A stretch of DNA of 32,539 nt from Prevotella disiens JCM 6334 = ATCC 29426 (GTDB lineage Bacteria > Bacteroidota > Bacteroidia > Bacteroidales > Bacteroidaceae): the NCBI RefSeq assembly GCF_000613345.1, contig NZ_BAIS01000028.1, positions 1-32,539 on the forward strand, given 5' to 3'. Positions 18,087 through 26,501 of this stretch are shown here, one piece after another (the stretch's first letter is position 1; each line of letters opens with the position of its first letter). The position numbers and the translations under genes were made by a program. The notes below the pieces were generated by a model. It saw only the letters and a program-made list of their open reading frames with translations. It did no database searches and had not been told where the DNA came from.

Positions 18087-18168
18087 GGGTAGTTTCCAGA
18101 GTGGCCAAATGGGGCAGACTGTAAATCTGCTGCTTCTTGCTTCGGTGGTTCGAATCCATCACTACCCA
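18087..18168 (+). tRNA. tRNA-Tyr (anticodon GTA)
   Basis: A class II tRNA with a long variable arm: acceptor GGGTAGT/ACTACCC, anticodon loop CTGTAAA with GTA, long variable arm around tgcttcttgcttc, T loop TTCGAAT. CCA is not encoded. GUA-anticodon tRNA is a queuosine substrate, and queA lies in this same window. Confidence 0.96.
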
Positions 18169-18290
18169 CAGATTTATTTATTTACTTTCTGCTGTTCCAT
18201 AATAACATTTTTTTTTTATGCACCCAAAGTTCAGAGTATGCTGATTTTTCGGGCAAAACCCTCAACAACTCGTCCTTTTTGTAGCAATAA

Positions 18291-18420
18291 AAAGGTAGTG
18301 GACGCAGCTAGCACAAGGTTTTGTAGGAAAATACTACCTGAAATGAAATGTAGGTGTGGAGATTTTCCGTACAAACCAAAGGCACAGACCTTGTGCAAGC
18401 CGTAACCCCTTACTACCTTT
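18291..18420. repeat. Long nested inverted repeat, candidate structured element
   Basis: Four stems nest within 130 nt: AAAGGTAGT (18291-18299) with 18412-18420; GCACAAGG (18311-18318) with CCTTGTGC (18389-18396); an imperfect 15-16 bp stem, 18317-18332 with 18362-18377; and a short inner stem CTAC/GTAG (18334-18337, 18350-18353). A 9-bp direct repeat AATAAAAAG occurs at both edges (18287-18295 and 18424-18432). It may be a structured RNA (a 6S-like rod is conceivable) or a tiny mobile element with a target duplication. I cannot decide between these. Confidence 0.5.
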
Positions 18421-18421
18421 G
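18391..18421 (+). promoter_or_regulatory. Possible promoter for a short transcript
   Basis: TTGTG (18391-18395), 18 nt, TACCTTTG (18414-18421). The -7 element is a perfect match. A terminator-like hairpin follows about 100 nt downstream. Confidence 0.45.
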
Positions 18422-18426
18422 CGAAT

Positions 18427-18568
18427 AAAAAGAAATCAGCACCGACTTATGGCACATCAAAGTGGAATATGTGGACATAAGAAGCGAAAGTGCAACACCT
18501 TGTATGGAAAACAAAAAAGGGTGGCTACCTCAATTGAAATAACCACCCTATAAACAACAATTTTTTTT
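18427..18568 (+). ncRNA. Candidate short transcript of about 140 nt
   Basis: Bounded by the promoter at 18391-18421 and by a hairpin AGGGTGG (18518-18524)/CCACCCT (18543-18549) with an 8-T run at 18561-18568. It contains a 34-codon ORF (18449-18553, MAHQSGICGHKKRKC...) rich in Lys/Arg with two Cys-His groups. That ORF runs through the terminator stem, so a non-coding RNA is more likely than a peptide. No known RNA family was recognised. Confidence 0.3.
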
Positions 18569-18706
18569 GGCTCATCCGACATTTACTGTACAAATAACAG
18601 TGCGTTTTGTTCTAAGCAGTATTTTGACACACCCTCTTTTGGTAGATTTTTTCTAATATTCATTTGCAAAATGAGCAAAGATGGTAATTACAATGGATGG
18701 TCATAA

Positions 18707-18758
18707 TACCTTATTTTAGGTATTGTGCAAATTACCTTATTTTAGGTATTGTGCAAAT
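18707..18758 (+). repeat. Perfect 26-bp tandem duplication
   Basis: Two identical 26-bp units, 18707-18732 and 18733-18758, abut exactly. Each contains an imperfect palindrome TACCTtattttAGGTA followed by ttgtgcaaat. The second unit supplies the probable -33 element of the LRR gene promoter, so the duplication doubles a possible operator just upstream of transcription start. Confidence 0.9.
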
Positions 18759-18779
18759 TAAGGGATGTCTGTATATTTG
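18749..18779 (+). promoter_or_regulatory. LRR gene promoter
   Basis: TTGTG (18749-18753), 18 nt, TATATTTG (18772-18779). Transcription would begin near 18786, giving a leader of about 100 nt. Confidence 0.55.
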
Positions 18780-18792
18780 CACCAATTTTTTC

Positions 18793-18832
18793 TTAGACTC
18801 TTATTGGGTCTATTAGACTCTTATTGGGTCTA
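18793..18832 (+). repeat. Perfect 20-bp tandem duplication in the leader
   Basis: Two identical 20-bp units, 18793-18812 and 18813-18832, abut exactly. Each carries the inverted repeat TAGAC...GTCTA. They fall within the predicted 5' untranslated region of the LRR gene. Confidence 0.9.
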
Positions 18833-18883
18833 ATTGTCAATCAGGTTTAAGATATTGAAGTAAATAACTTAATAAAAAAAAGA

Positions 18884-19993
18884 ATGAAAAAATTTTACTT
18901 ATTGTTAATCATTTGTAGTATGTTCTTTGCATCTGCAAGAGCAGAAATAGGAGAAGGAGTTATAAAAATCAAGACCGACAAACTCATAGGTGAGAATATC
19001 AAAATGGATATTCTCATCTATGGTGGCTTGGATGAAGAAGGCGAAGTTCAGGATGAAGATCCTACTGAGGGGAAAAACATTTCATTTGAAGGTGCTACCG
19101 TAACATGGTCAAGCAGCATGAAAATTATACTGAAGATAAATTCTCCTGAAATAACTATTCGTGGCAAAGTGGATTATTTATCTATCGTAAATCAAAAATT
19201 GGTTGAAATTGACGTGAACAAAGCCGATGAGCTATATGAACTGCGAATCAATGAAAATCCTATCCAAAGCCTTGATATTAACCAAGCACCAAAACTAAAA
19301 GTACTTTGGGCAAGTTACTGTAAAGAACTTAGTGATGTAAAAATGGATAAAGCCGATAAAATCACAAGTATATCATTGCAGGGTACTAAGATTTCTTCTA
19401 TTGATTTGAGTAACAAACCTTTAATTACAAATTTGAATCTTGGTGAAAATCCTCACTTAAAATCTATTGATGTAACAATGCTTCCACTTCTTGAAGAATT
19501 GTGGATAAACGCCAATGGTATAAAAAGTCTTGATGTTTCAAAGAATCCTAAACTCAATCACTTAGAATGTAGCAGAAACAAACTTACAGAACTGGATGTT
19601 ACCAACAACACCAAATTGGAAGCTTTCTTCTGTTGGGGTAATCAAATCAAGGATAAAGCAATGGACAAACTAATTGCCTCATTGGTACAAGAAAGCGGTG
19701 ATACAGAGCGTGAGTTCTGTGTTTACAACAAGTTGTATGCTGACGAAGGTAATGTTCTTACCGAAGAACAAGCAGCAGCGGTAAAGGCGCGCGGATGGAT
19801 TCCAAAGCAGGCGACAGGCTCTATGGAATTCTTTATGTGGGAAGAATACAAGGGTGTTCCGACAGGTATTGAGAACCTGACTATTCAGAAAGAAGATAAG
19901 GGCGCATGGTACGATCTCAACGGACGTAGAATAGAAAAGCCATCTGCTAAGGGTATTTATATCCACAATGGTAAGAAAATACTTATCAAATAA
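18884..19993 (+). CDS. Secreted leucine-rich-repeat protein
   Basis: A 369-residue exported protein: signal peptide MKKFYLLLIICSMFFASARA, a beta-rich region (20-115), then about seven LRR units of 20-22 residues of the L..L.(I/V)..N.LKSLDVS type (about 115-265). At the end a C-terminal sequence (WYDLNGRRIEKPSAKGIYIHNGKKILIK) resembles the short sorting tail found on many Prevotella surface proteins (type IX-like). LRRs usually bind protein ligands, here unknown. It precedes the TonB receptor by about 230 nt but is separated from it by a terminator-like hairpin, so it probably has its own message. Its promoter area carries two tandem duplications. Confidence 0.8.
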   Translation: MKKFYLLLIICSMFFASARAEIGEGVIKIKTDKLIGENIKMDILIYGGLDEEGEVQDEDPTEGKNISFEGATVTWSSSMKIILKINSPEITIRGKVDYLSIVNQKLVEIDVNKADELYELRINENPIQSLDINQAPKLKVLWASYCKELSDVKMDKADKITSISLQGTKISSIDLSNKPLITNLNLGENPHLKSIDVTMLPLLEELWINANGIKSLDVSKNPKLNHLECSRNKLTELDVTNNTKLEAFFCWGNQIKDKAMDKLIASLVQESGDTEREFCVYNKLYADEGNVLTEEQAAAVKARGWIPKQATGSMEFFMWEEYKGVPTGIENLTIQKEDKGAWYDLNGRRIEKPSAKGIYIHNGKKILIK

Positions 19994-20014
19994 TTCAAAA
20001 TATTAAACTGTTTC

Positions 20015-20084
20015 GACTCCGAAGTGCCATTGCTTACCTGTTCATGAAAGATAACAATGAACTTTGGAGTCTTAATGTTTTTTT
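20015..20084 (+). terminator. Terminator-like hairpin after the LRR gene
   Basis: GACTCCgAAGT (20015-20025) pairs with ACTTtGGAGTC (20061-20071), enclosing a second stem GTTCAT/ATGAAC (20040-20045, 20057-20062), and seven Ts follow (20078-20084). The loop is long for a terminator, so confidence is moderate. Confidence 0.5.
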
Positions 20085-20134
20085 GAAAAGCTATGGAAAG
20101 AAACTTTTCAAGATAACTTTTTAAAATTATAATA

Positions 20135-20184
20135 GGTGTTCAGAATGAAAGTGAAAGAAGAATATATATATAATTATGAACACC
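20135..20184 (+). promoter_or_regulatory. Inverted repeat in the TonB receptor leader
   Basis: GGTGTTCA (20135-20142) and TGAACACC (20177-20184) form a perfect 8-bp inverted repeat about 40 nt upstream of the receptor start. A 19-codon ORF (20145-20204, MKVKEEYIYNYEHRLKTKM) lies across it. It may be an operator or an mRNA hairpin controlling the receptor genes. Confidence 0.35.
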
Positions 20185-20221
20185 GACTTAAAACTAAAAT
20201 GTAAGGCGTCATAAAAGAGTT

Positions 20222-22945
20222 GTGGAAAGAATTATAATGACATTTTTTGCATGCCTGTTCTTCGTTCAGATGCAGGCACAAATGCAATGCAAGGTACTTG
20301 AAAAAGGAACACGAACTCCTATAATCGGAGCAACAGTTATGGTTGTTGGAACAAAGAAAATCATTGCTGTTACTGATCAGAATGGATGTTTTGTGTTGTC
20401 CGATGGTTTCAATAAAACCATAAAGATAAGCTATATCGGTTATAAACCTTTACAAATTATACCGAAGAAAGCAGGTGTTTATTATCTTTCACCCAACATA
20501 AACAGCCTTCAAGAGGTTGTAGTAACTGCACAGGAAGGACACGGACTTTCGAGTGCTTCCACCATCAGTAGGCAAGCTATGGAACATTTGCAACCATCAA
20601 GTTTTGCAGACTTATTGGAACTTTTGCCAGGTGGTAGAGCACACGACCCACACTTAAATGTCCCCAACACCATAAATCTGAGAGAAGTACCGATAGGCAA
20701 CGACCAATATAACACAACATCATTAGGTACACGCTTTGTGATAGACGGAGCACCTGTTAGCGTAAATGGTAATATGCAGTATCTATCAGGAGCAATAGAC
20801 CGCACATCGGGTAAAAGAAATTTTGCAAATGCCGGTGTCGATATGCGCACACTCTCTACCGATGACATTCAAGAAGTAACAATCATACGCGGTATTCCGT
20901 CTGTGCAATATGGAGATTTAACGAGTGGTTTGGTGAAGGTGAAACGTCGCAAAGGCGGAAACGATATATCAGCAAGATTTAAGGCAGATATGGATACCAA
21001 GCTATTTTATCTTTCCAAAGCCTTTGAATGGCAGGAAAAGAAGCTTTCGCTCAATCTGAGTGCCGACTATTTGAATAATAAAGCTGAGCCAAGAAACCTG
21101 CTCGAAACCTATCAGCGCATTACTATTTCAGCACGTCTAAACAAACGATGGCACACAAAGCCTCTGAACTTCAACAGTTCGTTCAATCTTGACTATGGCG
21201 GCTCTTTCGATAATGACAAAAAAGACCCACAGTTTAATCATGGTGGAATAGACAAATATAAGTCCAAATATAATCGCTATGCTGCAAGCTGGGCATTCGA
21301 CATGAACAGCAATAGCGACCGTTCTATCTTTAAGAGCGCAGAATTGTCAGCATCATTCTCCTACGAAAAGAATTTGCTGGAGCGCACACGACTTGTCCAA
21401 CTGGATGGTGATACTCCCGCAGCCATGACGATGACAGAAGGAGAAAGCGATGCCGTACTGATAACTCCTTATAAATATACTGCTACACATACAGTAGATG
21501 GCAAGCCCATAAGTCTCTTTCTGAAAGCAAACGCAACTTTCAGCGCACCCATAAAAGGGCTTTCAAACACATTGCTCACAGGTATAGACTATCAGATGGA
21601 TCGTAATTTAGGAGAAGGACAAATCTACGACCGACTACACCCTGTCTATACAGGTGCATCGTTTCGCCCACGCAGATATGCCGACATACCCGCTTCACAA
21701 ATGTTAGCAGCTTATGCCGAAGAACGGTTAAGTATGGGAATTGGTAGTAATAAGCTCGATATTGAAGCGGGAGTAAGAGCAGAAACAATGCCTGGTATTG
21801 ACAAGCGTTTCGCTACCTACAGAAAAGTCAATATAGACCCTCGTATAAATGCAGGCTGGACTTTTCCATCATTCAAGGTTGGAAAAGACAGAATGACTAT
21901 CAACCTGACGGGAGGTATAGGTTGGCACAGCATGTTTCCAACCATCGACCTACTCTACCCAGAGCCTGCTTATATGGATATTGTCGAGTTGAACTATTAT
22001 CACGAAAAGCCGGAATACAGAAGAATGTATCTCCAAACCTACGTTATCGACCCAACAAATCCAGACTTAAAAGCAGCCCGCAACCTAAAATGGGAGGTGA
22101 AAGGAGACATAGACTGGGCAGGAAACCGCCTCACCATGACCTATTTCGTTGAAGATATGAAGTCAGGATTTCGCTCAATGAGTGTTTATGCACCTTATCA
22201 ATACAAAGAATACGACCCATCGGGAATAGATCCTGATGCGCTTTCCGACCGTCCCGATATTCACACGCTGCCTTATAAAATAAAGAATGTGATGAGATAT
22301 TATGAGCATTCATCAAACGGAAGTCGCACATATAAAAGAGGATTGGAATGGATACTCTCTACTGTCAGATTTCCTGTTATCAACACACGACTTACTGTCA
22401 GCGGTGCATGGTTTCTTACGGAATATCACAATTCGCTCCCTATAATGTATAAACCAACAAAGATGATAGGTGGAGAACCTATGGAAATAGTAGGAATTTA
22501 TAAGGACGACGAAGGCTTTATCAGAGAAATGGTAAATACAAATTTCACTTTCGATACCACTATTCCAAAGTTGAAATTGGGTTTTTCGCTGTCTGCACAA
22601 TGTATTTGGCAAACAGCTGAACAATCCATGTATAAAGAAAACATCCCATTAAAATATATGGACGTGAACGGAAATATTCACCCATTTACCGAAGCAGACA
22701 CGCATGACTTATATTTACAGCATCTTGTCAGAACTTATACCGACGGAATGTTTCTTCGACAAACTGTTCCTTTCAGTATGGATTTGAATTTCAAGGCTAC
22801 CAAGAAACTATTCAACGACAAACTCATGGTGGCACTATTTGTAAACAAGATGTGGGACGCACATCCTGATTACGAACGAAACAACTTTGTTATACGCCGA
22901 TATGTTACACCATATTTCGGATTGGAAATGAATGTAAAACTTTAA
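20222..22945 (+). CDS. TonB-dependent outer-membrane receptor
   Basis: Up to 907 residues. Signal peptide (MTFFACLFFVQMQAQ), an N-terminal carboxypeptidase-regulatory-like domain (about 20-95, IIGATVMVVGTKKIIAVTDQNG), a TonB-box-like EVVVTAQ near 98, a plug domain (about 110-245, IDGAPVSVNG and IQEVTIIRGIPSVQYGDLTSG) and a 22-strand-type barrel to the C-terminus. The start is uncertain: GTG at 20222 or ATG at 20237, and the latter gives a more typical signal peptide. No SusD-type lipoprotein follows, so this is not a classic glycan system. It heads a cluster with two lipoproteins, a second barrel protein and an M16 protease, which suggests a peptide, protein or metal substrate. Confidence 0.88.
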   Translation: MERIIMTFFACLFFVQMQAQMQCKVLEKGTRTPIIGATVMVVGTKKIIAVTDQNGCFVLSDGFNKTIKISYIGYKPLQIIPKKAGVYYLSPNINSLQEVVVTAQEGHGLSSASTISRQAMEHLQPSSFADLLELLPGGRAHDPHLNVPNTINLREVPIGNDQYNTTSLGTRFVIDGAPVSVNGNMQYLSGAIDRTSGKRNFANAGVDMRTLSTDDIQEVTIIRGIPSVQYGDLTSGLVKVKRRKGGNDISARFKADMDTKLFYLSKAFEWQEKKLSLNLSADYLNNKAEPRNLLETYQRITISARLNKRWHTKPLNFNSSFNLDYGGSFDNDKKDPQFNHGGIDKYKSKYNRYAASWAFDMNSNSDRSIFKSAELSASFSYEKNLLERTRLVQLDGDTPAAMTMTEGESDAVLITPYKYTATHTVDGKPISLFLKANATFSAPIKGLSNTLLTGIDYQMDRNLGEGQIYDRLHPVYTGASFRPRRYADIPASQMLAAYAEERLSMGIGSNKLDIEAGVRAETMPGIDKRFATYRKVNIDPRINAGWTFPSFKVGKDRMTINLTGGIGWHSMFPTIDLLYPEPAYMDIVELNYYHEKPEYRRMYLQTYVIDPTNPDLKAARNLKWEVKGDIDWAGNRLTMTYFVEDMKSGFRSMSVYAPYQYKEYDPSGIDPDALSDRPDIHTLPYKIKNVMRYYEHSSNGSRTYKRGLEWILSTVRFPVINTRLTVSGAWFLTEYHNSLPIMYKPTKMIGGEPMEIVGIYKDDEGFIREMVNTNFTFDTTIPKLKLGFSLSAQCIWQTAEQSMYKENIPLKYMDVNGNIHPFTEADTHDLYLQHLVRTYTDGMFLRQTVPFSMDLNFKATKKLFNDKLMVALFVNKMWDAHPDYERNNFVIRRYVTPYFGLEMNVKL

Positions 22946-22985
22946 TTTACGATGCTGTTATTTCACTCGTACAAGATAAAATAAA

Positions 22986-23363
22986 ATGAAACAATTATCA
23001 TATATATTCATTGTCATCCTATTTCTGTTTGGTGCAGGAAGTTGCCAGCAGAAAAATGACGATTATTACACACAAGCGTTCATTACACTTCAAGTGCCAG
23101 ACACCATCACACCGCTGAAAATTCAAGGAACTGTTATTCTGAAGAATTTATCAAATGGGCGCAAATATGCAACATCAGATTTTAAAAGCAACACGGTAAG
23201 TATTGAGCTGCTTAGAGGCACCTATATGCTTGATGCCGAAGGCACCCTACTCTGCCGTATGCCTGACGGAAAAGAAGAAGTGAAATATTACAGAACATCG
23301 AAAAACTATATTGAAATTGTAGAACATCCCGTAAAGATTGATACGGAAATAATCTTTATGTAA
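22986..23363 (+). CDS. Small lipoprotein of the TonB receptor cluster
   Basis: A 125-residue lipoprotein. The signal MKQLSYIFIVILFLFGAGSC ends in a lipobox with C20. The rest is a single beta-sandwich-like domain. Its pattern (VILKNLSNGRKYATSDF, then GTYMLDAEG) parallels the N-terminal part of the DUF4876-like lipoprotein two genes on (ATLTNIQSGKQYTIDNF, then GTYNIKVKG), so the two probably share a fold. It begins 40 nt after the receptor and ends 1 nt before the next start, which points to one operon. Family assignment and function are unknown. Confidence 0.7.
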   Translation: MKQLSYIFIVILFLFGAGSCQQKNDDYYTQAFITLQVPDTITPLKIQGTVILKNLSNGRKYATSDFKSNTVSIELLRGTYMLDAEGTLLCRMPDGKEEVKYYRTSKNYIEIVEHPVKIDTEIIFM

Positions 23364-23364
23364 A

Positions 23365-24849
23365 ATGAATAAATCTTATCTATTCAAAACAAAGAAGACT
23401 GACATTACCAAAGATGTGGCTTTACGGAAGACAAAGCGCAGATGGGCGGTTTTGCTACTGTGTCTGCTGTTGCTAACTCCAACCTTTGCGCAAACAAAGG
23501 ACACTACCGCAATAGCCGAACATCAGAACAAATGGAACGAAGTGTTGAAAGAATCAAGAAACAATCCCGCATTCATGCAAGATGCCTTCAATACCTCCAT
23601 CACACGGATGGGAATTAACTTTGAACACAGAGATGCTAACCGACATTTCCAACTGGAAACAGGCAACGGACATAGCTTAGTAAATGCTCGGGTAGCATCT
23701 TATTTGCGATTAGATAAACACAACACAGTATGGGGCGGTGCTTCTTACCAAATAGGAAAGAAACGTAACATCCGCTTCAATTCAACTTCCGACTACGAGC
23801 TTCTCTATCCCTATGTAATGGCGGATACCATTGGAGGAAACATGGAAAACGAGCAGTATGCCTTCAACGGTGGTTATGCAGTGAAACTGAATCAATGGAC
23901 TTTTGGTGCCAAATTAGATTTCAAAGCAGAACACGAATATCGCACGATTGATCCAAGACCGCGTGGTATATCGACCAACATAACGCTACGTTTAGGACTT
24001 GCCTATGATTTGCAACGCTATCGGTTGGGCGTAGGAATAGGAGGACACACCTATAAACAAACCAATAATGTTGATTTCTATAATCCACTCGGAGTGATTC
24101 CAGAATTTCACATGACAGGACTCGGTACCGACTATGTACGCTTTGCAGGTGCTGTACGCTCTGCCTACTATAAAGGAACGGGATATATTGTAGATTTTCA
24201 ATTAACTCCTTTGCAGGAAAGCGGATGTTATGCCTCTATCGAAGAAAACTACATGCCTTATCAGAACATACTCACCGAGCTCAATGCACTTCCTATCAGT
24301 CAGCTCAATGTCTATCAGACAAACGCACAGATTGGTTGGAAGCACTCGGGGCGTTTGAACTGGACGGCATATTCGGGAGTAAACTACGAGAATCGGAAAG
24401 GCAACGAACATATTGCAGGAAGTTCGTCGAGTACGGAATATAAATCACTTATCACCCTGTCCATGTTCTCAAACCGAAAGACAGACCTTCATATCGGAGG
24501 AGGTCTGAACATGGGAACAAAGCATTGCATTACTCTTGACGCACGGTTTGGATTTATAGACGAAAAGTCGGAATATGTGGATTTGAAGCGAGAAATGGCT
24601 TTTACGAAAAGCTACGGAAAGCTAAGCGGACAATGGCTGTGGCGAAGCAATACGCATTGGCTCTTTGAATGGAATGGAAATGCAGCCTACTATCATAACA
24701 ACTCAAAAAGAATCATTATGCCGTATGCTTGCATGGACAAGCAGATAACACAGCTGGTGAACGAGACATACACTGCAAAAACAGAACATTTATGGCAACT
24801 CGCCACACAAATTCAAATCTGCATACCCCTGAGAAGTGGAAAGGTGTAG
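23365..24849 (+). CDS. DUF6850-like outer-membrane beta-barrel, frameshifted at the 3' end
   Basis: As read, 494 residues with a signal sequence (about 27-43, AVLLLCLLLLTPTFAQ) and alternating beta-strands typical of an outer-membrane barrel; the fit to DUF6850 is by general resemblance and gene context. The frame ends at ...IPLRSGKV. One base further on, a different frame continues KWKGVGLFLNFGSEYSHTP...INSSAGIVF and stops at 24938. That tail ends in an aromatic residue, as outer-membrane barrels should. A single lost base near 24830 (AGAAAGTGG read as AGAAGTGG) explains it, and the restored protein would have about 524 residues. It is closely coupled to the preceding lipoprotein gene. Confidence 0.75.
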   Translation: MNKSYLFKTKKTDITKDVALRKTKRRWAVLLLCLLLLTPTFAQTKDTTAIAEHQNKWNEVLKESRNNPAFMQDAFNTSITRMGINFEHRDANRHFQLETGNGHSLVNARVASYLRLDKHNTVWGGASYQIGKKRNIRFNSTSDYELLYPYVMADTIGGNMENEQYAFNGGYAVKLNQWTFGAKLDFKAEHEYRTIDPRPRGISTNITLRLGLAYDLQRYRLGVGIGGHTYKQTNNVDFYNPLGVIPEFHMTGLGTDYVRFAGAVRSAYYKGTGYIVDFQLTPLQESGCYASIEENYMPYQNILTELNALPISQLNVYQTNAQIGWKHSGRLNWTAYSGVNYENRKGNEHIAGSSSSTEYKSLITLSMFSNRKTDLHIGGGLNMGTKHCITLDARFGFIDEKSEYVDLKREMAFTKSYGKLSGQWLWRSNTHWLFEWNGNAAYYHNNSKRIIMPYACMDKQITQLVNETYTAKTEHLWQLATQIQICIPLRSGKV

Positions 24850-24969
24850 GCTTGTTCTTAAACTTCGGAAGCGAATATAGTCATACACCGACAATTCATC
24901 AGATAGAAATCAACAGTTCGGCAGGAATCGTATTCTGAGCGCAATAATCATCAGAAAAAATGAATAATA

Positions 24970-25076
24970 ACAAATTATCCCAAATAAGGTGCAAAGACGA
25001 AGAAAAGCATAACATCTAAACGCTTTAAAAAGCCTTTCCGGGTTAATGACCAATTTGGGATTATTATTAACATAAC
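24970..25076 (+). mobile_element. Partial MITE-like element, copy A
   Basis: About 80 nt (24982-25061) match the right half of the elements at 29300 and 31990 with a few mismatches, ending in gaccaatttggga. The left half is missing. The outer edges aataataa (24963) and ttattatt (25060) form an inverted repeat. It sits inside the gene cluster, between the DUF6850-like and DUF4876-like genes. Confidence 0.7.
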
Positions 25077-25088
25077 AATACAAAAAAA

Positions 25089-26354
25089 ATGAAAAGAAAC
25101 AAAACAAAGAAATATTTATTCAAGATTGCTACAACTATTCTTGTACTATGCACAATATTGGTATCGTGCAACGAATACAATGAAGTCGACCATGAAATGA
25201 TGCCTATCAGACATAAGCTCACCCTTAACATGCCGTTCAACATAAAAAATGCCACACTTACACAAAGCGAGGCAACACTCACAAATATCCAAAGTGGGAA
25301 ACAATACACAATAGACAATTTCAAAGCAATAGAGGAAGGATACGTTGCAGAAACATTCATTCCAGAAGGCACTTACAACATAAAGGTAAAAGGTGCCATC
25401 TCCTATATGCTTAACAAACAAGAAATAAAAGCTAACGTAAAAGCAAAGCGTGAGAATGTCATCATTAAGAAAAATAACACAAGCGAAGAAAGCAGCCAAA
25501 CCAACATAGCGCTCAATGTGTATTCCGCACAGGAGGGCTTTCTTATTTCGGAAATATTCTTCACGGGTACGACAACGCCCGACGGATTTATGTACACGGA
25601 CGACCAATACATCAAAATCGGTAACAACAGCGACACAATCATGTATGCAGATGGGATAGCCTTCATCGAGTCGTTCTTCACTAGCGATGACAAACACGAC
25701 TATCAACCCAACATCATGAACGAGGCAATGACCATTGTAACGATATACGTTGTACCGGGAACGGGAAAGGAACATCCTGTAAAACCGGGCGAAGAATTGG
25801 TTATAGCACTCACAGCCATTGACCATCGCCCCATCAATCCTAATTCATTCGACCTTAGCAAGGCTGATTTTGAGATCTACGACAAATCATCTCATCCCGA
25901 AGGCGATCAAGATAATCCCAAAATTCCTAATCTTATCAACTGGTATGCCAACTTTGAAGGGACATTTGTCATGCACACAAGAGGCGTAAAAAGCTACGCT
26001 CTGGCACGACCGATGGTTGATATGAAAACCTACATGACAAATTACCGCTACAAATTCGGCTATATATTCAAGCAAGGCGACATTGTTGTTCCAATGAACG
26101 AATACGAATATTTCATGCCGAACGCATGGATTATTGATGCTGTAAACCTTGCAGTCCCCACCGTTCACGAATGGAATCTGGTGTCGCCTGTACTCGATAA
26201 GGGGTTCACCTACTGCGGATACGTTGATTTTGACGAAAACCGATACAACAAATCTGTCATCCGAAAAAAAGAAGGAAAGAAATGGGTAGATACCAACAAT
26301 TCCACTGACGATTTTGAGCCCAACGCTGTTCCCTCTTATCTCAGAAAAGAATGA
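25089..26354 (+). CDS. DUF4876-like lipoprotein
   Basis: A 421-residue protein with a lipoprotein signal (lipobox LVSC, C27). Residues about 40-130 are a beta-sandwich domain similar to the small lipoprotein at 22986. From about 150 comes the DUF4876 region (FLISEIFFTGTTTPDG...YIKIGNNSD), a lamin-tail-like or LTD-like all-beta pattern in other proteins of this type. It probably sits on the outer membrane and works with the receptor and barrel protein. The substrate is unknown. It is separated from the previous gene by the MITE fragment, and a strong terminator follows. Confidence 0.75.
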   Translation: MKRNKTKKYLFKIATTILVLCTILVSCNEYNEVDHEMMPIRHKLTLNMPFNIKNATLTQSEATLTNIQSGKQYTIDNFKAIEEGYVAETFIPEGTYNIKVKGAISYMLNKQEIKANVKAKRENVIIKKNNTSEESSQTNIALNVYSAQEGFLISEIFFTGTTTPDGFMYTDDQYIKIGNNSDTIMYADGIAFIESFFTSDDKHDYQPNIMNEAMTIVTIYVVPGTGKEHPVKPGEELVIALTAIDHRPINPNSFDLSKADFEIYDKSSHPEGDQDNPKIPNLINWYANFEGTFVMHTRGVKSYALARPMVDMKTYMTNYRYKFGYIFKQGDIVVPMNEYEYFMPNAWIIDAVNLAVPTVHEWNLVSPVLDKGFTYCGYVDFDENRYNKSVIRKKEGKKWVDTNNSTDDFEPNAVPSYLRKE

Positions 26355-26404
26355 AAAAGAACAACGTGTCATCGTGTATTAAAAAAACTATATATCGAAC
26401 TTAA

Positions 26405-26448
26405 AAAAAAGCTCGCCAGCTTTTTTGAAAAAACTGGCGAGCTTTTTT
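26405..26448. terminator. Bidirectional-type terminator before the M16 gene
   Basis: A perfect 15-bp stem AAAAAAGCTCGCCAG (26405-26419) with CTGGCGAGCTTTTTT (26434-26448). GC-rich centre and U tract make it a textbook intrinsic terminator. It ends the DUF4876 message, so the M16 gene needs its own promoter or readthrough. Confidence 0.85.
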
Positions 26449-26501
26449 GACACAGCAAAACCAGACAATAAAAAAATATTTATAATATAAAAAAAGTAAT
26501 T

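Noticed and set aside
18449..18553. 34-codon Cys/Lys-rich peptide as a real gene
   Set aside because: Its end lies inside a terminator hairpin and there is no clear ribosome binding site. I kept it only as a note under the candidate RNA.
25146..25826. Long open frame on the minus strand inside the DUF4876 gene
   Set aside because: It is a shadow of the plus-strand gene: high Cys/Phe/Val composition, no family features, no start context.
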